64,000 nucleotides of DNA from an endosymbiont of Galathealinum brachiosum (lineage in GTDB: Bacteria; Pseudomonadota; Gammaproteobacteria; SZUA-229): NCBI GenBank assembly GCA_003349885.1, contig QFXC01000008.1:422216-486215 (forward strand). Reading direction: 5' to 3'. This document shows, in pieces, positions 8,424 to 16,759 of the stretch (its first letter is position 1; every line of letters starts with the position of its first letter). Under the pieces are notes generated by a model, which saw only the letters and a program-made list of their open reading frames with translations, ran no database searches and had not been told where the DNA came from. Both the position numbers and the translations under genes were made by a program.

Positions 8424-9191
8424 TTATGACCATACCCTGTTTTTAGACAATAGAAACTGTTTAATCGCCTGCCAGTAACTTTCACTATCGTTATACTTTT
8501 CCCACAAAGCTCTTGAGCCATGTCGACCTTCAGTAGCCGGAATAAAACTATTTTTATCCTTTGACGGTATAACGTCAAAAATGCTTTGCCAGCTTTCTTT
8601 TTCTTTTTTAGATGAAGTTATGAATACAGGGATGTTAATAGCTTTTGCTGAATCTCGAATCCATGTTTTGCTTTTACCCTGATGTGAAAAATATTCACCT
8701 GGAGAAAAAGCCAGTACGCCATCAATCAGTTCAGCGTGATCACCCGCCACTTTTAATACCAGTGCCGCAGAATATGAACTTCCCCAGGCGAGTATTTTAC
8801 TGTCAGGATAATTTTTCTGTGTATATTCTAATGCACTGATTATATCTGGAAGAGCATCAGAATATGAAGTCGATAAACCAGCATTACTCGCACGCATGGC
8901 AGTCTGATTATCTTTACCTCTTGAGAATTCGCCTGATCGAAGATCAACTGCCAGACAGTTAAAACCAAGCTTATTTAAACGTGGAGCTATTTCATTATAC
9001 TCACCTCTGCTTGATCCAGCCTGGTGATACAGAACAATCATAGGAGCTGATGATTTATGTGGACTATAAACATCTGCACTTATTAATATATTATCTGAAG
9101 AATTGAAAGTAACTATTTTACTGTCTGCCGCTATACTAGAGGTCGAGGCCAGCAAAAAAATACAATAACTTATCGTCGTAAATAAGCGCAT
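8424..9191 (-). CDS. Exported alpha/beta hydrolase
   Basis: A 255-residue protein with a signal peptide (cleavage near SSIAA-DS). The fold is dienelactone-hydrolase-like: MIVLYHQAGSSRGEY supplies the oxyanion region, the nucleophile is S139 in G-S-S139-Y-S, and a late histidine sits in EGRHGSRALWE. It should hydrolyse an ester or lactone in the periplasm; the substrate is unknown. AGGAAT precedes the ATG. It appears monocistronic. Confidence 0.8.
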   Translation of the reverse strand: MRLFTTISYCIFLLASTSSIAADSKIVTFNSSDNILISADVYSPHKSSAPMIVLYHQAGSSRGEYNEIAPRLNKLGFNCLAVDLRSGEFSRGKDNQTAMRASNAGLSTSYSDALPDIISALEYTQKNYPDSKILAWGSSYSAALVLKVAGDHAELIDGVLAFSPGEYFSHQGKSKTWIRDSAKAINIPVFITSSKKEKESWQSIFDVIPSKDKNSFIPATEGRHGSRALWEKYNDSESYWQAIKQFLLSKNRVWS

Positions 9192-9299
9192 AAAATTATT
9201 CCTGAGAATTTAAGTATTGTGCTTACTTTACCTCATTGTGAAGCAGGTTTTTATCTAATTAGATATTGTTAGTCTGGTAGCCCAGATCATTATTTATTA

Positions 9300-9536
9300 T
9301 CAGTTCTTCCAGATGGTAGATATATCTTCCATGATATAAACTGATGATAATGTTTCATGAACAACAACATACTTTCCAGTACTCTGTTCAACCAGTTTTC
9401 TCAGGTTTGTAATGCCCCCTACATGTTTAATAATTGCACTGTAGAGCTTAGAGTCATGCCCCGGAATAAACTCTCCTCCACGCGTCATTTTGTTACATCC
9501 ACAGGCACATAATCTGGGTATTATTTTTCTTGGCAT
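9300..9536 (-). CDS. Small cysteine-motif protein (conserved hypothetical)
   Basis: A 78-residue protein when started at the internal ATG at 9536 (MPRKIIPRL), chosen because conserved residues begin there; a longer frame runs to 9578. The core CACGCNKMTRGGEFIPGHD looks like a small metal-binding hairpin, and the residues after it (SKLYSAIIKHVGG) form a helix. I recognise this as a conserved small protein found in many proteobacteria but know no function for it. The sequence upstream resembles a dispersed repeat. Confidence 0.6.
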   Translation of the reverse strand: MPRKIIPRLCACGCNKMTRGGEFIPGHDSKLYSAIIKHVGGITNLRKLVEQSTGKYVVVHETLSSVYIMEDISTIWKN

Positions 9537-10035
9537 TGAAATGTTCCATTGATTTTTTTCACCTGCACTAAAGTACACCCAGGGAATGCCCGTGGCTCGG
9601 CATTAAATGCCTCACACCAATCAATACGCGCCAGAATGAAGCTTCATTGATAAATCTAGGTGCAGATTATATCAAACATGAATACACCAGATATATTTGC
9701 ACAAACTATCTTTATATATAAATCGCCTATATGAAGGCTTCTTAGGAGAATTTAAGGCGTTTTCTTTAGATCCTGATTGATGCAGAAACAGTTATTAAGC
9801 ATTTCCAACTTGATTTGTTAATTATTATATTCTAATATGCTGCGCATTAATTAAGGCTCTCCCCCAGGATAGTCATTAATTCATTGATATCTGGAACAGA
9901 CATATTTAGCTCTGATACCTGTCAAAAATGATAAACGTCTACAGCTGCAAGCTGTCAAAGCGCTTTTCATATCTAATTAAAAGCCAGTAAATAATAAAAG
10001 CAAAAACTTAAAATCTCATAATTAGAGGACATAGC
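9537..10035. other. 500-bp intergenic region with a dispersed-repeat fragment
   Basis: No gene is supported here. Bases about 9584-9660 (minus strand) encode, in one frame, FNAEPRAFPG preceded by RIDWCEA. I have seen this wording in spurious short frames repeated through gammaproteobacterial genomes, so it is probably a piece of a dispersed non-coding repeat. A weak hairpin (CGCCT/AGGCG, about 9728-9761) is followed by T-rich sequence. The last 60 bases hold the promoter and AGAGGAC ribosome site of the next gene. Confidence 0.4.
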
Positions 10036-10398
10036 ATGACTTTTTTACGTATTTCACTCATTATTAGCGCTTTATTAGCAAGTTTCAGCATTAATGCTGA
10101 AAATAGAAACATCGGTTTAACAGACGTTCAACAACAAAAGATTGCCGATGAATTTAAAAACCACTTTAAAAGCACAGATAGTGGTTCAATGCAGACGCTA
10201 AATAAAAATCCATGGGCAGGAAAACGCGCTAGACAAAGCCAGCGTACCAATAAAATACTACAGGTCAGTGCTTCTTTAGATAGTTGTAAGCAATATTCGC
10301 TAAAACAGCGTAGACAGTGCTTAGTAAAAAGTAATAACCAGTCATCATGTGAACTATTCTATAAAGCTCGAATAGATCATTGCAGTAAATACTTCTAA
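10036..10398 (+). CDS. Small exported cysteine-containing protein, unknown function
   Basis: A 120-residue protein with a clear signal peptide (cut after SINA). The mature part is basic and polar, and the C-terminal third has four cysteines (DSCKQY, RRQCLV, SSCELF and DHCSKY), which would form two disulphides in the periplasm. AGAGGAC lies 5 bases before ATG, a strong site. No family recognised. A 36-base palindrome follows the stop. Confidence 0.65.
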   Translation: MTFLRISLIISALLASFSINAENRNIGLTDVQQQKIADEFKNHFKSTDSGSMQTLNKNPWAGKRARQSQRTNKILQVSASLDSCKQYSLKQRRQCLVKSNNQSSCELFYKARIDHCSKYF

Positions 10399-10422
10399 AT
10401 AATTAGTCAATATGCTCAGCTT

Positions 10423-10458
10423 CAATCCACATTATCAATAGATTGATAATGTGGATTG
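10423..10458. terminator. Perfect 17-bp-arm hairpin downstream of the small exported gene
   Basis: Bases 10423-10439 (CAATCCACATTATCAAT) and 10442-10458 are exact reverse complements separated by only AG. It lies 24 bases past the stop of the exported-protein gene. There is no T-run after it, so it may act as an mRNA-stabilising hairpin or a protein site rather than a simple intrinsic terminator. Confidence 0.5.
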
Positions 10459-10662
10459 CAGATTAAACCCTAAAGCCATAATTTAGAGTTTTACACGAAA
10501 GCAGATTAGACAAAACCATAACAAGTATCGTCAATCCGCCATATTGTTGATCAAATTTCAGTGACTTTTTATAAATAAGTTGCTGAGTCCCAGTTTGAAA
10601 CATGCTGGGATAACAAAGCTTGAACTATTGATTATAAATTTCTTTCATGAAAACCGCGTAAC

Positions 10663-13266
10663 TTATTTATTCATATTCTTTTTGGTTTTGTTAGTCGCCT
10701 GCGCAGTAAACGGGTCATCTGGCCAGTAATGTCTTTTATACTTGCCCCTTAACTCTTTTTTTACATCGTGATACGTTGTCTGCCAGAAGCTTTTCAAATC
10801 CTGCGTTACCTGCATGGGTCTACGAGCAGGTGACAATAAATGCATCATTAACTTGCAGCGACCTTGTAATAACAAAGGTGTTTCATATAAACCAAACACC
10901 TCCTGTAATCGAACGGCAAGTACAGGCTGATTCAAATCACTATAATCAATTGCAACATTAGACCCACTAGGTACTTTGATTTTTTCCGGTGCCAGTTTAT
11001 TAACAAGCTGTTGTTGATCCCAGTTTAGCTGGCTTTGTAGAATTTCATATAAATTAAGTTTCTTAATCTGTTTAAAACTATTTTCATTTGTTAAATGCGG
11101 TAACAGCCATATATTCAATTCATTAATTAATTTTTCGTCCGAAAAGTCAGGCAACATATTAATATCGTGTTGCTCTCTTAAATCAGTATCATTTTTAACA
11201 AACTGTTTAATAAACTGAATACGTTGCTTCAGATTACTAGCCTGTGACGACCAGTTTAAGGAATCAAGCCCGGCAACCTTAACCGCATTTAACAGACACA
11301 ATAATATAGACTGTTTATCTTCAGATACTATCTGTTTTTCCTGAATAATTAACTTACCCAGAAACTGAGATTGTTTTGTTTCTACACGTTGATTTGTATC
11401 ACTCCATTGAACCGTATCTTTATATTCAATAAGATCTGTAAAATACTCATCTAACTGTTGCTCTGATATTTCAGCAGCCAGATATATATTAGCTTCACCC
11501 TGTTTCTCTCTTCCCGACATTGCATCCAGATTTGGAATAACCAGAAACTGATAGAGATGATGCTGCAAATATTCAGGAATTACTGCACCCTTTCCATTAC
11601 TAAGTAAATAATGTGCTTCATCAGGTCTGCGTTGTTTCGCTATTCTATCGGGATAAGCATAAGCCAGAAGAACCCCGCTTAGATTAATATCAACTTCACC
11701 CCTACCCTGTATATTCGTAATACGTTTAAGGCGACTAAAAAAATCATCTGCCGTTTGTATAATTCGTTTACATTGTTGTTTATCAACATCATGATGGAAT
11801 TCGCTTGAGGACTTAATCTGTTTAAGAACATTAATCCTGTCATGAATATCAATACTTTTATCCGTACCGGTTTTAAATAAGTCTTTTTCCGTCAGTAAAC
11901 CTGCAATCAAACAGGCATGATAAACCTGTAATAAATCAACAGAAGATAACATCATATGCGCTAATCGCGGATGCGTTCCCAGTTTTAACATATCACTTCC
12001 GTGAGCAGTTATCTGTCCCTGACTGTCAATTGCCTTAAGTAGATGCAATAATTCTTTAGCCGGCTCAATTGCACTTACAGGTGGAACATCCAGCCATTCT
12101 AGTTCACCCACCTCTTTAACACCCCAGTTTGCCAGCTCTAATACAAGTGAGGACAAATCACTGTGAAGCACTTCAGCCTGTGAGTGTTTAAGTAATCTTT
12201 TCTGTTGTTGCAGTGTCCAGATTCGGTAACAGACTCCTTCAGACAAACGACCAGCTCGACCGCATCTTTGGGTAGCCGAATCTTCTGAAATAAAATGTGT
12301 TTTCAAACCATTCATAGCCGATGAAGGAATGTATTCGAGTATACGTTGCAAACCTGAATCTACTACGCAGTTAATACCCTCTATAGTTAAGCTGGTCTCT
12401 GCAATATTCGTTGCTAACACGATTTTTCTAAAGCCGTTTTTCGGAACTGAAATAGCCTGATCCTGCTGTTGTTTGCTTAAACTCCCGTGCAAAGGTGCAA
12501 CAATAATATTATCGATTTTTTCTTCCTGAATAAACTGTTTAATTTGCCTTGTTAGCTGATTAATTTCTTTTACACCTGGCAGAAAAACCAGACAACTTCC
12601 GCGTTGCTCAAAAATAACCTGTTTAATGGTTTTAATTAGTTGTAAAATTAATTTCTGATTTCTTGTGTATGCATTACCTGCTGTACTTAAAGGTTTGTCG
12701 AGGTATTTTATATCAACCGGATAACTACGGCCTTCGCTCTGTATGATCGGCGCATTATCAAGCAAGATTGATATAGCCGTCGTATTAAGGGTTGCGGACA
12801 TAATCAGAATTTTTAAATCTTCATTCAATATCTGCTGACTCTGCAAACTTAGCGCTAAAGACAAATCAGCATGCAAACTTCGTTCATGAAATTCATCAAA
12901 AATAATCAGGGCTGTATTTTCCTGTTCAGGATCAGCCTGTAACTTACGCGTTAATATACCCTCTGTTACTACCAGTATTTTTGTTCTTTCACTAAAGCAA
13001 TTATCCTGACGTATCTGATAACCCACTGTCTGCCCCACACTTTCATTTAATAAAAATGCCATACGCGCAGCAGCATTACGTGCAGCGAGTCGTCTGGGTT
13101 CTAATACTATGATTTGTTTATTTTCTAACCAGGCCTGATCAAGTAATGCGACAGGAACAACGGTAGTTTTACCTGCTCCGGGTGGCGCTTGCAATACAAC
13201 ACGATTATGCGTATTCAGGGTATTTTTTATATCATCTAAAACGTCATTGATAGGTAAAGATTGCAT
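10663..13266 (-). CDS. hrpB: ATP-dependent RNA helicase HrpB
   Basis: An 867-residue DEAH-type helicase of normal HrpB length. Motif I is A27-PPGAGKTT35, motif II is DEFH (near 120), motif III SAT (near 157), and motif VI QRCGRAGR. The helicase core is followed by the HA2 domain and the HrpB C-terminal domain, which ends with the typical RRPMQVTQDLKSFW and YPDDPFTAQ-like residues (WPDDPFTAQA). HrpB is a non-essential helicase involved in RNA handling in gammaproteobacteria. The Shine-Dalgarno is weak. It is followed on the other side by a small gene and rhlE, all on the same strand. Confidence 0.95.
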   Translation of the reverse strand: MQSLPINDVLDDIKNTLNTHNRVVLQAPPGAGKTTVVPVALLDQAWLENKQIIVLEPRRLAARNAAARMAFLLNESVGQTVGYQIRQDNCFSERTKILVVTEGILTRKLQADPEQENTALIIFDEFHERSLHADLSLALSLQSQQILNEDLKILIMSATLNTTAISILLDNAPIIQSEGRSYPVDIKYLDKPLSTAGNAYTRNQKLILQLIKTIKQVIFEQRGSCLVFLPGVKEINQLTRQIKQFIQEEKIDNIIVAPLHGSLSKQQQDQAISVPKNGFRKIVLATNIAETSLTIEGINCVVDSGLQRILEYIPSSAMNGLKTHFISEDSATQRCGRAGRLSEGVCYRIWTLQQQKRLLKHSQAEVLHSDLSSLVLELANWGVKEVGELEWLDVPPVSAIEPAKELLHLLKAIDSQGQITAHGSDMLKLGTHPRLAHMMLSSVDLLQVYHACLIAGLLTEKDLFKTGTDKSIDIHDRINVLKQIKSSSEFHHDVDKQQCKRIIQTADDFFSRLKRITNIQGRGEVDINLSGVLLAYAYPDRIAKQRRPDEAHYLLSNGKGAVIPEYLQHHLYQFLVIPNLDAMSGREKQGEANIYLAAEISEQQLDEYFTDLIEYKDTVQWSDTNQRVETKQSQFLGKLIIQEKQIVSEDKQSILLCLLNAVKVAGLDSLNWSSQASNLKQRIQFIKQFVKNDTDLREQHDINMLPDFSDEKLINELNIWLLPHLTNENSFKQIKKLNLYEILQSQLNWDQQQLVNKLAPEKIKVPSGSNVAIDYSDLNQPVLAVRLQEVFGLYETPLLLQGRCKLMMHLLSPARRPMQVTQDLKSFWQTTYHDVKKELRGKYKRHYWPDDPFTAQATNKTKKNMNK

Positions 13267-13319
13267 CAGTTTTTTCTAAGCACCTCAGATCGTAATCTAA
13301 AGGTAATTTTTATAAAAAG

Positions 13320-13526
13320 TTAAACTTCTTTATTCGCTTTTACGCAAAACATAATAAACAATGAATTCCAGTTATCATAACCTTTAACATCATCAATATG
13401 TTTTAAATCAGATTGATTCTTTAAATAATCGACTGATTTAGCTATCTGATCATCATTAAGTCCGTTTAATTTAACCAGATCAATAGCCGCTTTTGAAGGA
13501 GACCATTCACTTAATAATTTGCACAT
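13320..13526 (-). CDS. Small hypothetical protein between hrpB and rhlE
   Basis: A 68-residue acidic/neutral soluble protein with no signal or membrane segment. AGG lies at normal distance before ATG and the frame uses codons like its neighbours, which supports it being real. It lies between rhlE and hrpB on the same strand, so it may be co-transcribed with them. Its helical make-up (SPSKAAIDLVKLNGLNDDQI) suggests a small all-alpha domain; I do not recognise the family. Confidence 0.5.
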   Translation of the reverse strand: MCKLLSEWSPSKAAIDLVKLNGLNDDQIAKSVDYLKNQSDLKHIDDVKGYDNWNSLFIMFCVKANKEV

Positions 13527-13584
13527 TTTATTGTCTTACCTGTCGTTCACTATCATTTTTATCAAAAACAATGAAAAGAAATTT

Positions 13585-14820
13585 TTACTTTTTATTTTTA
13601 CCGCGTTTAATTTTAGTCTGTGTCGCTTTATTTGTACGCCCCGGACGTACATTTTTTGATATATTCTTCAACAACGAATCACGGCTGCCAACATCAAAAC
13701 CTGGCATTGTTAATCGTTTTATACGATAACCAATTAACCGTTCAATATTATTTAATGCCCGCTCTTCCTCACGGCTAACGAATGAAATTGCGTGACCTGC
13801 TTCTCCCGCACGTCCCGTTCGACCAATTCGATGCACATAATCTTCAGCCAGATAAGGCAGGTTATAATTAACAACGTACTCAAGTCCCTGTATATCTAAT
13901 CCACGGGCAGCAACTTCAGTTGCAATTAACACCTGAACTTTATCAGATTTAAAGTCTGCGATTGCACGGCGACGTGCTCCCTGACTTTTATCACCGTGGC
14001 ATAAAGCCGAAGTGATTTTTGCATGCTTCAGCTGCCTTTTAAGTTCATCTGCCTGTGCTTTTGTACTGGTAAAAACAAGAACTTTGAACCAGTTTTCCTG
14101 CTCAATTAACTCAAGAAACAGATCGGCTTTACGGTGCTCTTCAATCGCATAAACCACATGCTCTACTGTAACGGCTGTTTCGTTCTTTTTAGCCGCACTC
14201 ACGACTTTATGTTTTGTCAGTAAGGAGCTCGCCATCATATCAACCTGTTTAGACATGGTGGCAGAAAATAGCAGTGTCTGACGTTTATCTGGTGTCTGTT
14301 TTAATAATGTCTGAACATCAGAGATAAAGCCCATATCGAGCATACGGTCTGCCTCATCAAGCACAACAAACTCAACCTGTGACAGATGCACATTACATTG
14401 CACCAGATGCTCTAATAAACGCCCCGGTGTAGATACCAGTATATCAATACCCGCATGCAGCTTTTTCTGTTGTCCGGATAGTTTAACGCCACCATACATA
14501 GCCATTACTGAGAGGGACGTAAACTGCGCATAGCTCTTAATCGTTTCAGCCAGTTGCTCTGCTAGCTCACGGGTTGGGGTTAATATAAGCGTGCGAGGAT
14601 ATTCTGAAACCGTTTCTTTAGGGCGATCCAGCATCTGCTGAAGAATCGGTATCGCAAAAGCCGCGGTTTTACCCGTACCAGTCTGGGCATTGGCAAGCAA
14701 ATCCATTCCACGGCGAGCTGGTACTATTGCCTGCTTTTGTATATCTGTCATCTGTCGATAACCACAGGCATCCACGGCTTTCTGAATCTCAGGCGCAAGA
14801 TCTAGGGATGAAAAGTTCAT
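13585..14820 (-). CDS. rhlE: DEAD-box RNA helicase, RhlE type
   Basis: A 411-residue helicase. All core motifs are present: a Q motif (MTDIQKQAI), AQTGTGKT (45-52), PTRELAEQ, STPGR, DEAD, SAT, ARGLDIQG and HRIGRTGRAG. The spacing and the short basic tail (VRPGRT, KIKRGKNKK) match RhlE, which helps ribosome assembly and RNA decay in the cytoplasm. AGAGGA sits 6 bases before ATG. Its promoter region faces a decayed LysR gene. Confidence 0.92.
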   Translation of the reverse strand: MNFSSLDLAPEIQKAVDACGYRQMTDIQKQAIVPARRGMDLLANAQTGTGKTAAFAIPILQQMLDRPKETVSEYPRTLILTPTRELAEQLAETIKSYAQFTSLSVMAMYGGVKLSGQQKKLHAGIDILVSTPGRLLEHLVQCNVHLSQVEFVVLDEADRMLDMGFISDVQTLLKQTPDKRQTLLFSATMSKQVDMMASSLLTKHKVVSAAKKNETAVTVEHVVYAIEEHRKADLFLELIEQENWFKVLVFTSTKAQADELKRQLKHAKITSALCHGDKSQGARRRAIADFKSDKVQVLIATEVAARGLDIQGLEYVVNYNLPYLAEDYVHRIGRTGRAGEAGHAISFVSREEERALNNIERLIGYRIKRLTMPGFDVGSRDSLLKNISKNVRPGRTNKATQTKIKRGKNKK

Positions 14821-15058
14821 AGTGAATCCTCTGGTACTACGATAAAAGCCAAAAATGGAGGGTGATTATAGAGGATTTATGACTTTATAGTGCGATTATT
14901 ACACTAACGTTAAACATATCTATTGCACCAGTGAATTAGGCGTTATGTTTAACATGGTAAAAGAGGGATTAGGTATTACTCAACTCCCCTGAGCACTATA
15001 TGATTCTGACCCAGACCTTTTTCGCATACCTGAAAAACATATTGAACCCGACTGGGGT

Positions 15059-15097
15059 TTATGAGTGATGTGCTCTAACCAGCTGAGCTATGTAGCC
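15059..15097 (-). pseudogene. 5' half of a tRNA-Met gene, truncated in the anticodon loop
   Basis: Read on the minus strand from 15097 the sequence begins GGCTACATAGCTCAGCTGG and continues through D-arm and anticodon stem to CACTCATAA, with anticodon CAT. It is nearly identical to elongator tRNA-Met up to the anticodon loop. The 3' half of the anticodon stem, T-arm and acceptor strand are absent; LysR-like sequence follows at once. It cannot fold as a tRNA. The break point coincides with the 9-bp direct repeat bounding the insert. Confidence 0.75.
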
Positions 15098-15216
15098 TTG
15101 ATCTTTTTTTGCGCTGAGTGTTCGGGTCAAATTAGTCCATTTTTTTGACTTAATGAAAAGAGATTCTCAATCTTTCTTCTCTCTTCATTTTGACTACGAC
15201 CCATTCCTTATGAGTG
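15059..15216. mobile_element. 149-bp insert bounded by 9-bp direct repeats TTATGAGTG
   Basis: TTATGAGTG occurs at 15059-15067 and again at 15208-15216. Removing one copy plus the 140 bases between rejoins the two halves of the LysR reading. The repeat is also the anticodon-loop sequence of tRNA-Met (CACTCATAA on the other strand), and the insert starts with the tRNA 5' half and what looks like its upstream flank. Either site-specific recombination at a tRNA anticodon loop or a target duplication could give this. No integrase or inverted termini are present. Confidence 0.55.
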
Positions 15217-15329
15217 TTATCTCATGTTGATATACGCACCACTGCACGAGTACGAATTTTTAAAGATTTTCTGGTAAATGAACTTGAAAAAAATATAGAT
15301 ACTATCGAGGGTAAACTTAAAACAAATAA

Positions 15330-15701
15330 TCAGGCATAACCACAAATTAACTTAGTGCCTTTTACCCAGTCTTGCTGAAATTCCATTATAGAATCAATAA
15401 AATCATCATCCGTTATCTCAGTGTTAGTTGTGCAAACGATAGAGATCTTATCTTGAGTTCTTGTTACGCAGAGAGCCAGTTCATTTGGACACGTAGGAAA
15501 ATAAAAACGAACACCATTTTTTATCTCTTCCCTGTTAATTCTATGCTGACCCCATACACAATAAATCACACCTTTGTCTTTTTCATCAGAAATAACTGTA
15601 TCTATAGAGTTACATAACCTGGGTAAATGATTAATGGTTAAAACATTAACCAGATCATTGTGACTTATATTAATATTGAATATTTCATCTAATAACTCCA
15701 T
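15330..15701 (-). CDS. Hypothetical cytoplasmic protein
   Basis: A 123-residue protein without signal or membrane segments. It has an alternating hydrophobic pattern suggesting an alpha/beta fold (GVIYCVWGQHRIN, VRFYFPTCPNELALCVTR, ISIVCTTNTEI). AGGGAAGAGAAG precedes the ATG at suitable distance. No family is recognised. Its last bases overlap the end of the LysR remnant on the other strand. Confidence 0.55.
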   Translation of the reverse strand: MELLDEIFNINISHNDLVNVLTINHLPRLCNSIDTVISDEKDKGVIYCVWGQHRINREEIKNGVRFYFPTCPNELALCVTRTQDKISIVCTTNTEITDDDFIDSIMEFQQDWVKGTKLICGYA

Positions 15702-15858
15702 GACTTACTTCTCTTCCCTGAATTTCGCTTAATTTATTCTAGTTAAGATTTTTTATTAATCAAATTAACTATTAAACCTGAATGTATATTTAGGACATTA
15801 ACTGGACAAATACTTATAATATTAATTATATAAATGATCAAATTTTAAAATACTCAGA

Positions 15859-15883
15859 TTTACGGACACCCTATGTCCGTAAA
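15859..15883. promoter_or_regulatory. 10-bp-arm inverted repeat between divergent genes
   Basis: TTTACGGACA (15859-15868) and TGTCCGTAAA (15874-15883) are perfect inverted repeats around CCCTA. It lies in the 260-base region between two divergently oriented small genes, 158 bases from one start and 89 from the other. It may be an operator or a factor-independent hairpin. The same half-site wording (TGTCCGTAAA) appears in the repeat at 39.9 kb, so it could also be repeat debris. Confidence 0.4.
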
Positions 15884-15971
15884 AATAAATAAAAAATATT
15901 TAAATACCACATCAACTTCGTGACCTATACTGAGACATAGTATGTTTTTATTACTATAAATTGTGTTAATA

Positions 15972-16193
15972 ATGAAAAATGAAATCATTCTTAAATCAAC
16001 AATAACCTGCCCTGCATGTGGTCATAAAGAAATTGAAACAATGCCAGTAGATGCCTGCCAGTGGTTTTATAAATGCAAGAATTGCCAGTCTTTGCTTAAG
16101 CCTGAAAAAGGCGATTGCTGTGTTTTCTGCTCTTATGGTAATGTTCCCTGCCCACCCATTCAAAAAGCGTCAGGGTCGTGTTGTTCACCTTAG
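15972..16193 (+). CDS. GDCCVFCSYG-motif small zinc-ribbon-like protein
   Basis: A 73-residue protein from the ATG at 15972 (a GTG nine bases earlier is possible). It has paired cysteines CPACGHKE and CKNCQSL, then the conserved GDCCVFCSYG and CPPIQ, ending with a CC pair. I recognise this as a widespread conserved protein often found beside metal-resistance genes in proteobacteria; its ten cysteines suggest metal binding. Function not established. It stands alone here, followed by a convergent MarR gene. Confidence 0.75.
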   Translation: MKNEIILKSTITCPACGHKEIETMPVDACQWFYKCKNCQSLLKPEKGDCCVFCSYGNVPCPPIQKASGSCCSP

Positions 16194-16239
16194 AGACTCA
16201 AACCTGAAATAATAAGGCGATCTGGAGTTACATGTTTTT

Positions 16240-16689
16240 TTAGTCCTGTGCTGAATCCACTAACAACGCCATTACTTTTCGCCAACCTGCTTCTGCATCA
16301 GGGCCAGCCTGTTCAAACACTTTTTCAAAGCGTTCACGTTGATCACCAGATAACTCAGTTTCTAATAACGCCCCCTTTTGGCTTAAACTGACCCGTTTTA
16401 CACGCTTGTCTTCCGTATCTACATTAACAATAACGTAATCATCTTCTGTTAATTTCCTTAAAGGGCGGTTTAAATACTGCTTACTCACGCCCATAACATT
16501 CAATAGTTCATTGATACTGCATTGCGGATATCGTGCAATAAAATACAGAATACGATGATGTACACGTGAATAGGCTATTTCTGCCAGCCTCTCATCAGGT
16601 TTGGCTATTAACGCCCTGAATCCAAAATGTAGCGCTTCCAGTGCAAGATTAAGCTCTTTAGTACGTTCATTATTATTTTGGTCAATCAT
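16240..16689 (-). CDS. MarR-family transcriptional regulator
   Basis: A 149-residue winged-helix regulator. The recognition region CSINELLNVMGVSKQYLNRPLRKL is the MarR helix-turn-helix, and the wing follows (DDYVIVNVDTEDKRVKRVSLSQKG). It is divergent from the aminotransferase gene. One copy of a 15-bp inverted repeat overlaps its own start codon and a second lies before the neighbour, so it probably represses both. Ligand unknown. Confidence 0.88.
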   Translation of the reverse strand: MIDQNNNERTKELNLALEALHFGFRALIAKPDERLAEIAYSRVHHRILYFIARYPQCSINELLNVMGVSKQYLNRPLRKLTEDDYVIVNVDTEDKRVKRVSLSQKGALLETELSGDQRERFEKVFEQAGPDAEAGWRKVMALLVDSAQD

Positions 16690-16695
16690 ATTGAC
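16681..16695. promoter_or_regulatory. MarR operator 1 (GTCAAT-CAT-ATTGAC)
   Basis: A perfect inverted repeat with 6-bp arms and 3-bp spacer. It spans the start codon of the MarR gene (16687-16689), so binding would block its own expression. A second site of the same design lies 44 bases away, centre to centre, close to four helical turns. Confidence 0.7.
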
Positions 16696-16724
16696 ATAAT
16701 AACATGCCGCATGCAGAATAATAG

Positions 16725-16739
16725 GTCAATATAATTGAC
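16725..16739. promoter_or_regulatory. MarR operator 2 (GTCAAT-ATA-ATTGAC)
   Basis: The arms are the same as in operator 1, with a different 3-bp spacer. The site ends 9 bases before the AAGGAG ribosome site of the aminotransferase gene, so it probably overlaps that gene's promoter or early transcript. Two matching sites on both sides of a divergent pair is a typical MarR arrangement. A short CATGC-C-GCATG palindrome lies between them. Confidence 0.7.
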
Positions 16740-16759
16740 TAATAATTTAAGGAGTTAAC

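Larger units (their letters stand above)
14903..15339 (+). pseudogene. Decayed C-terminal part of a LysR regulator, interrupted by a 149-bp insert
   Basis: In the frame starting at 14903 the plus strand reads TSELGVMFNMVKEGLGITQLP, a stop at 14990, then DSDPDLFRIP and EPDWGL, ending in a TGA at 15062. After an insert the text resumes at 15211 in another frame: VLSHVDIRTTARVRIFKDFL, ending TAA at 15337. This is the co-inducer domain tail of a LysR protein, where the usual wording is LWLLTHPDLRRTARVRAF. The tryptophan codon expected at the junction is TGA. Two stops, the insertion and the missing N-terminus show the gene is dead. Confidence 0.75.

Noticed and set aside
15059..15097. Functional tRNA-Met gene
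   Set aside because: The 3' half of the anticodon stem, T-arm and acceptor strand are missing, and no matching sequence follows within 100 bases.
15859..15883. Riboswitch or attenuator before the cysteine-rich gene
   Set aside because: Only one short hairpin is present; no alternative structure or known riboswitch core is seen.
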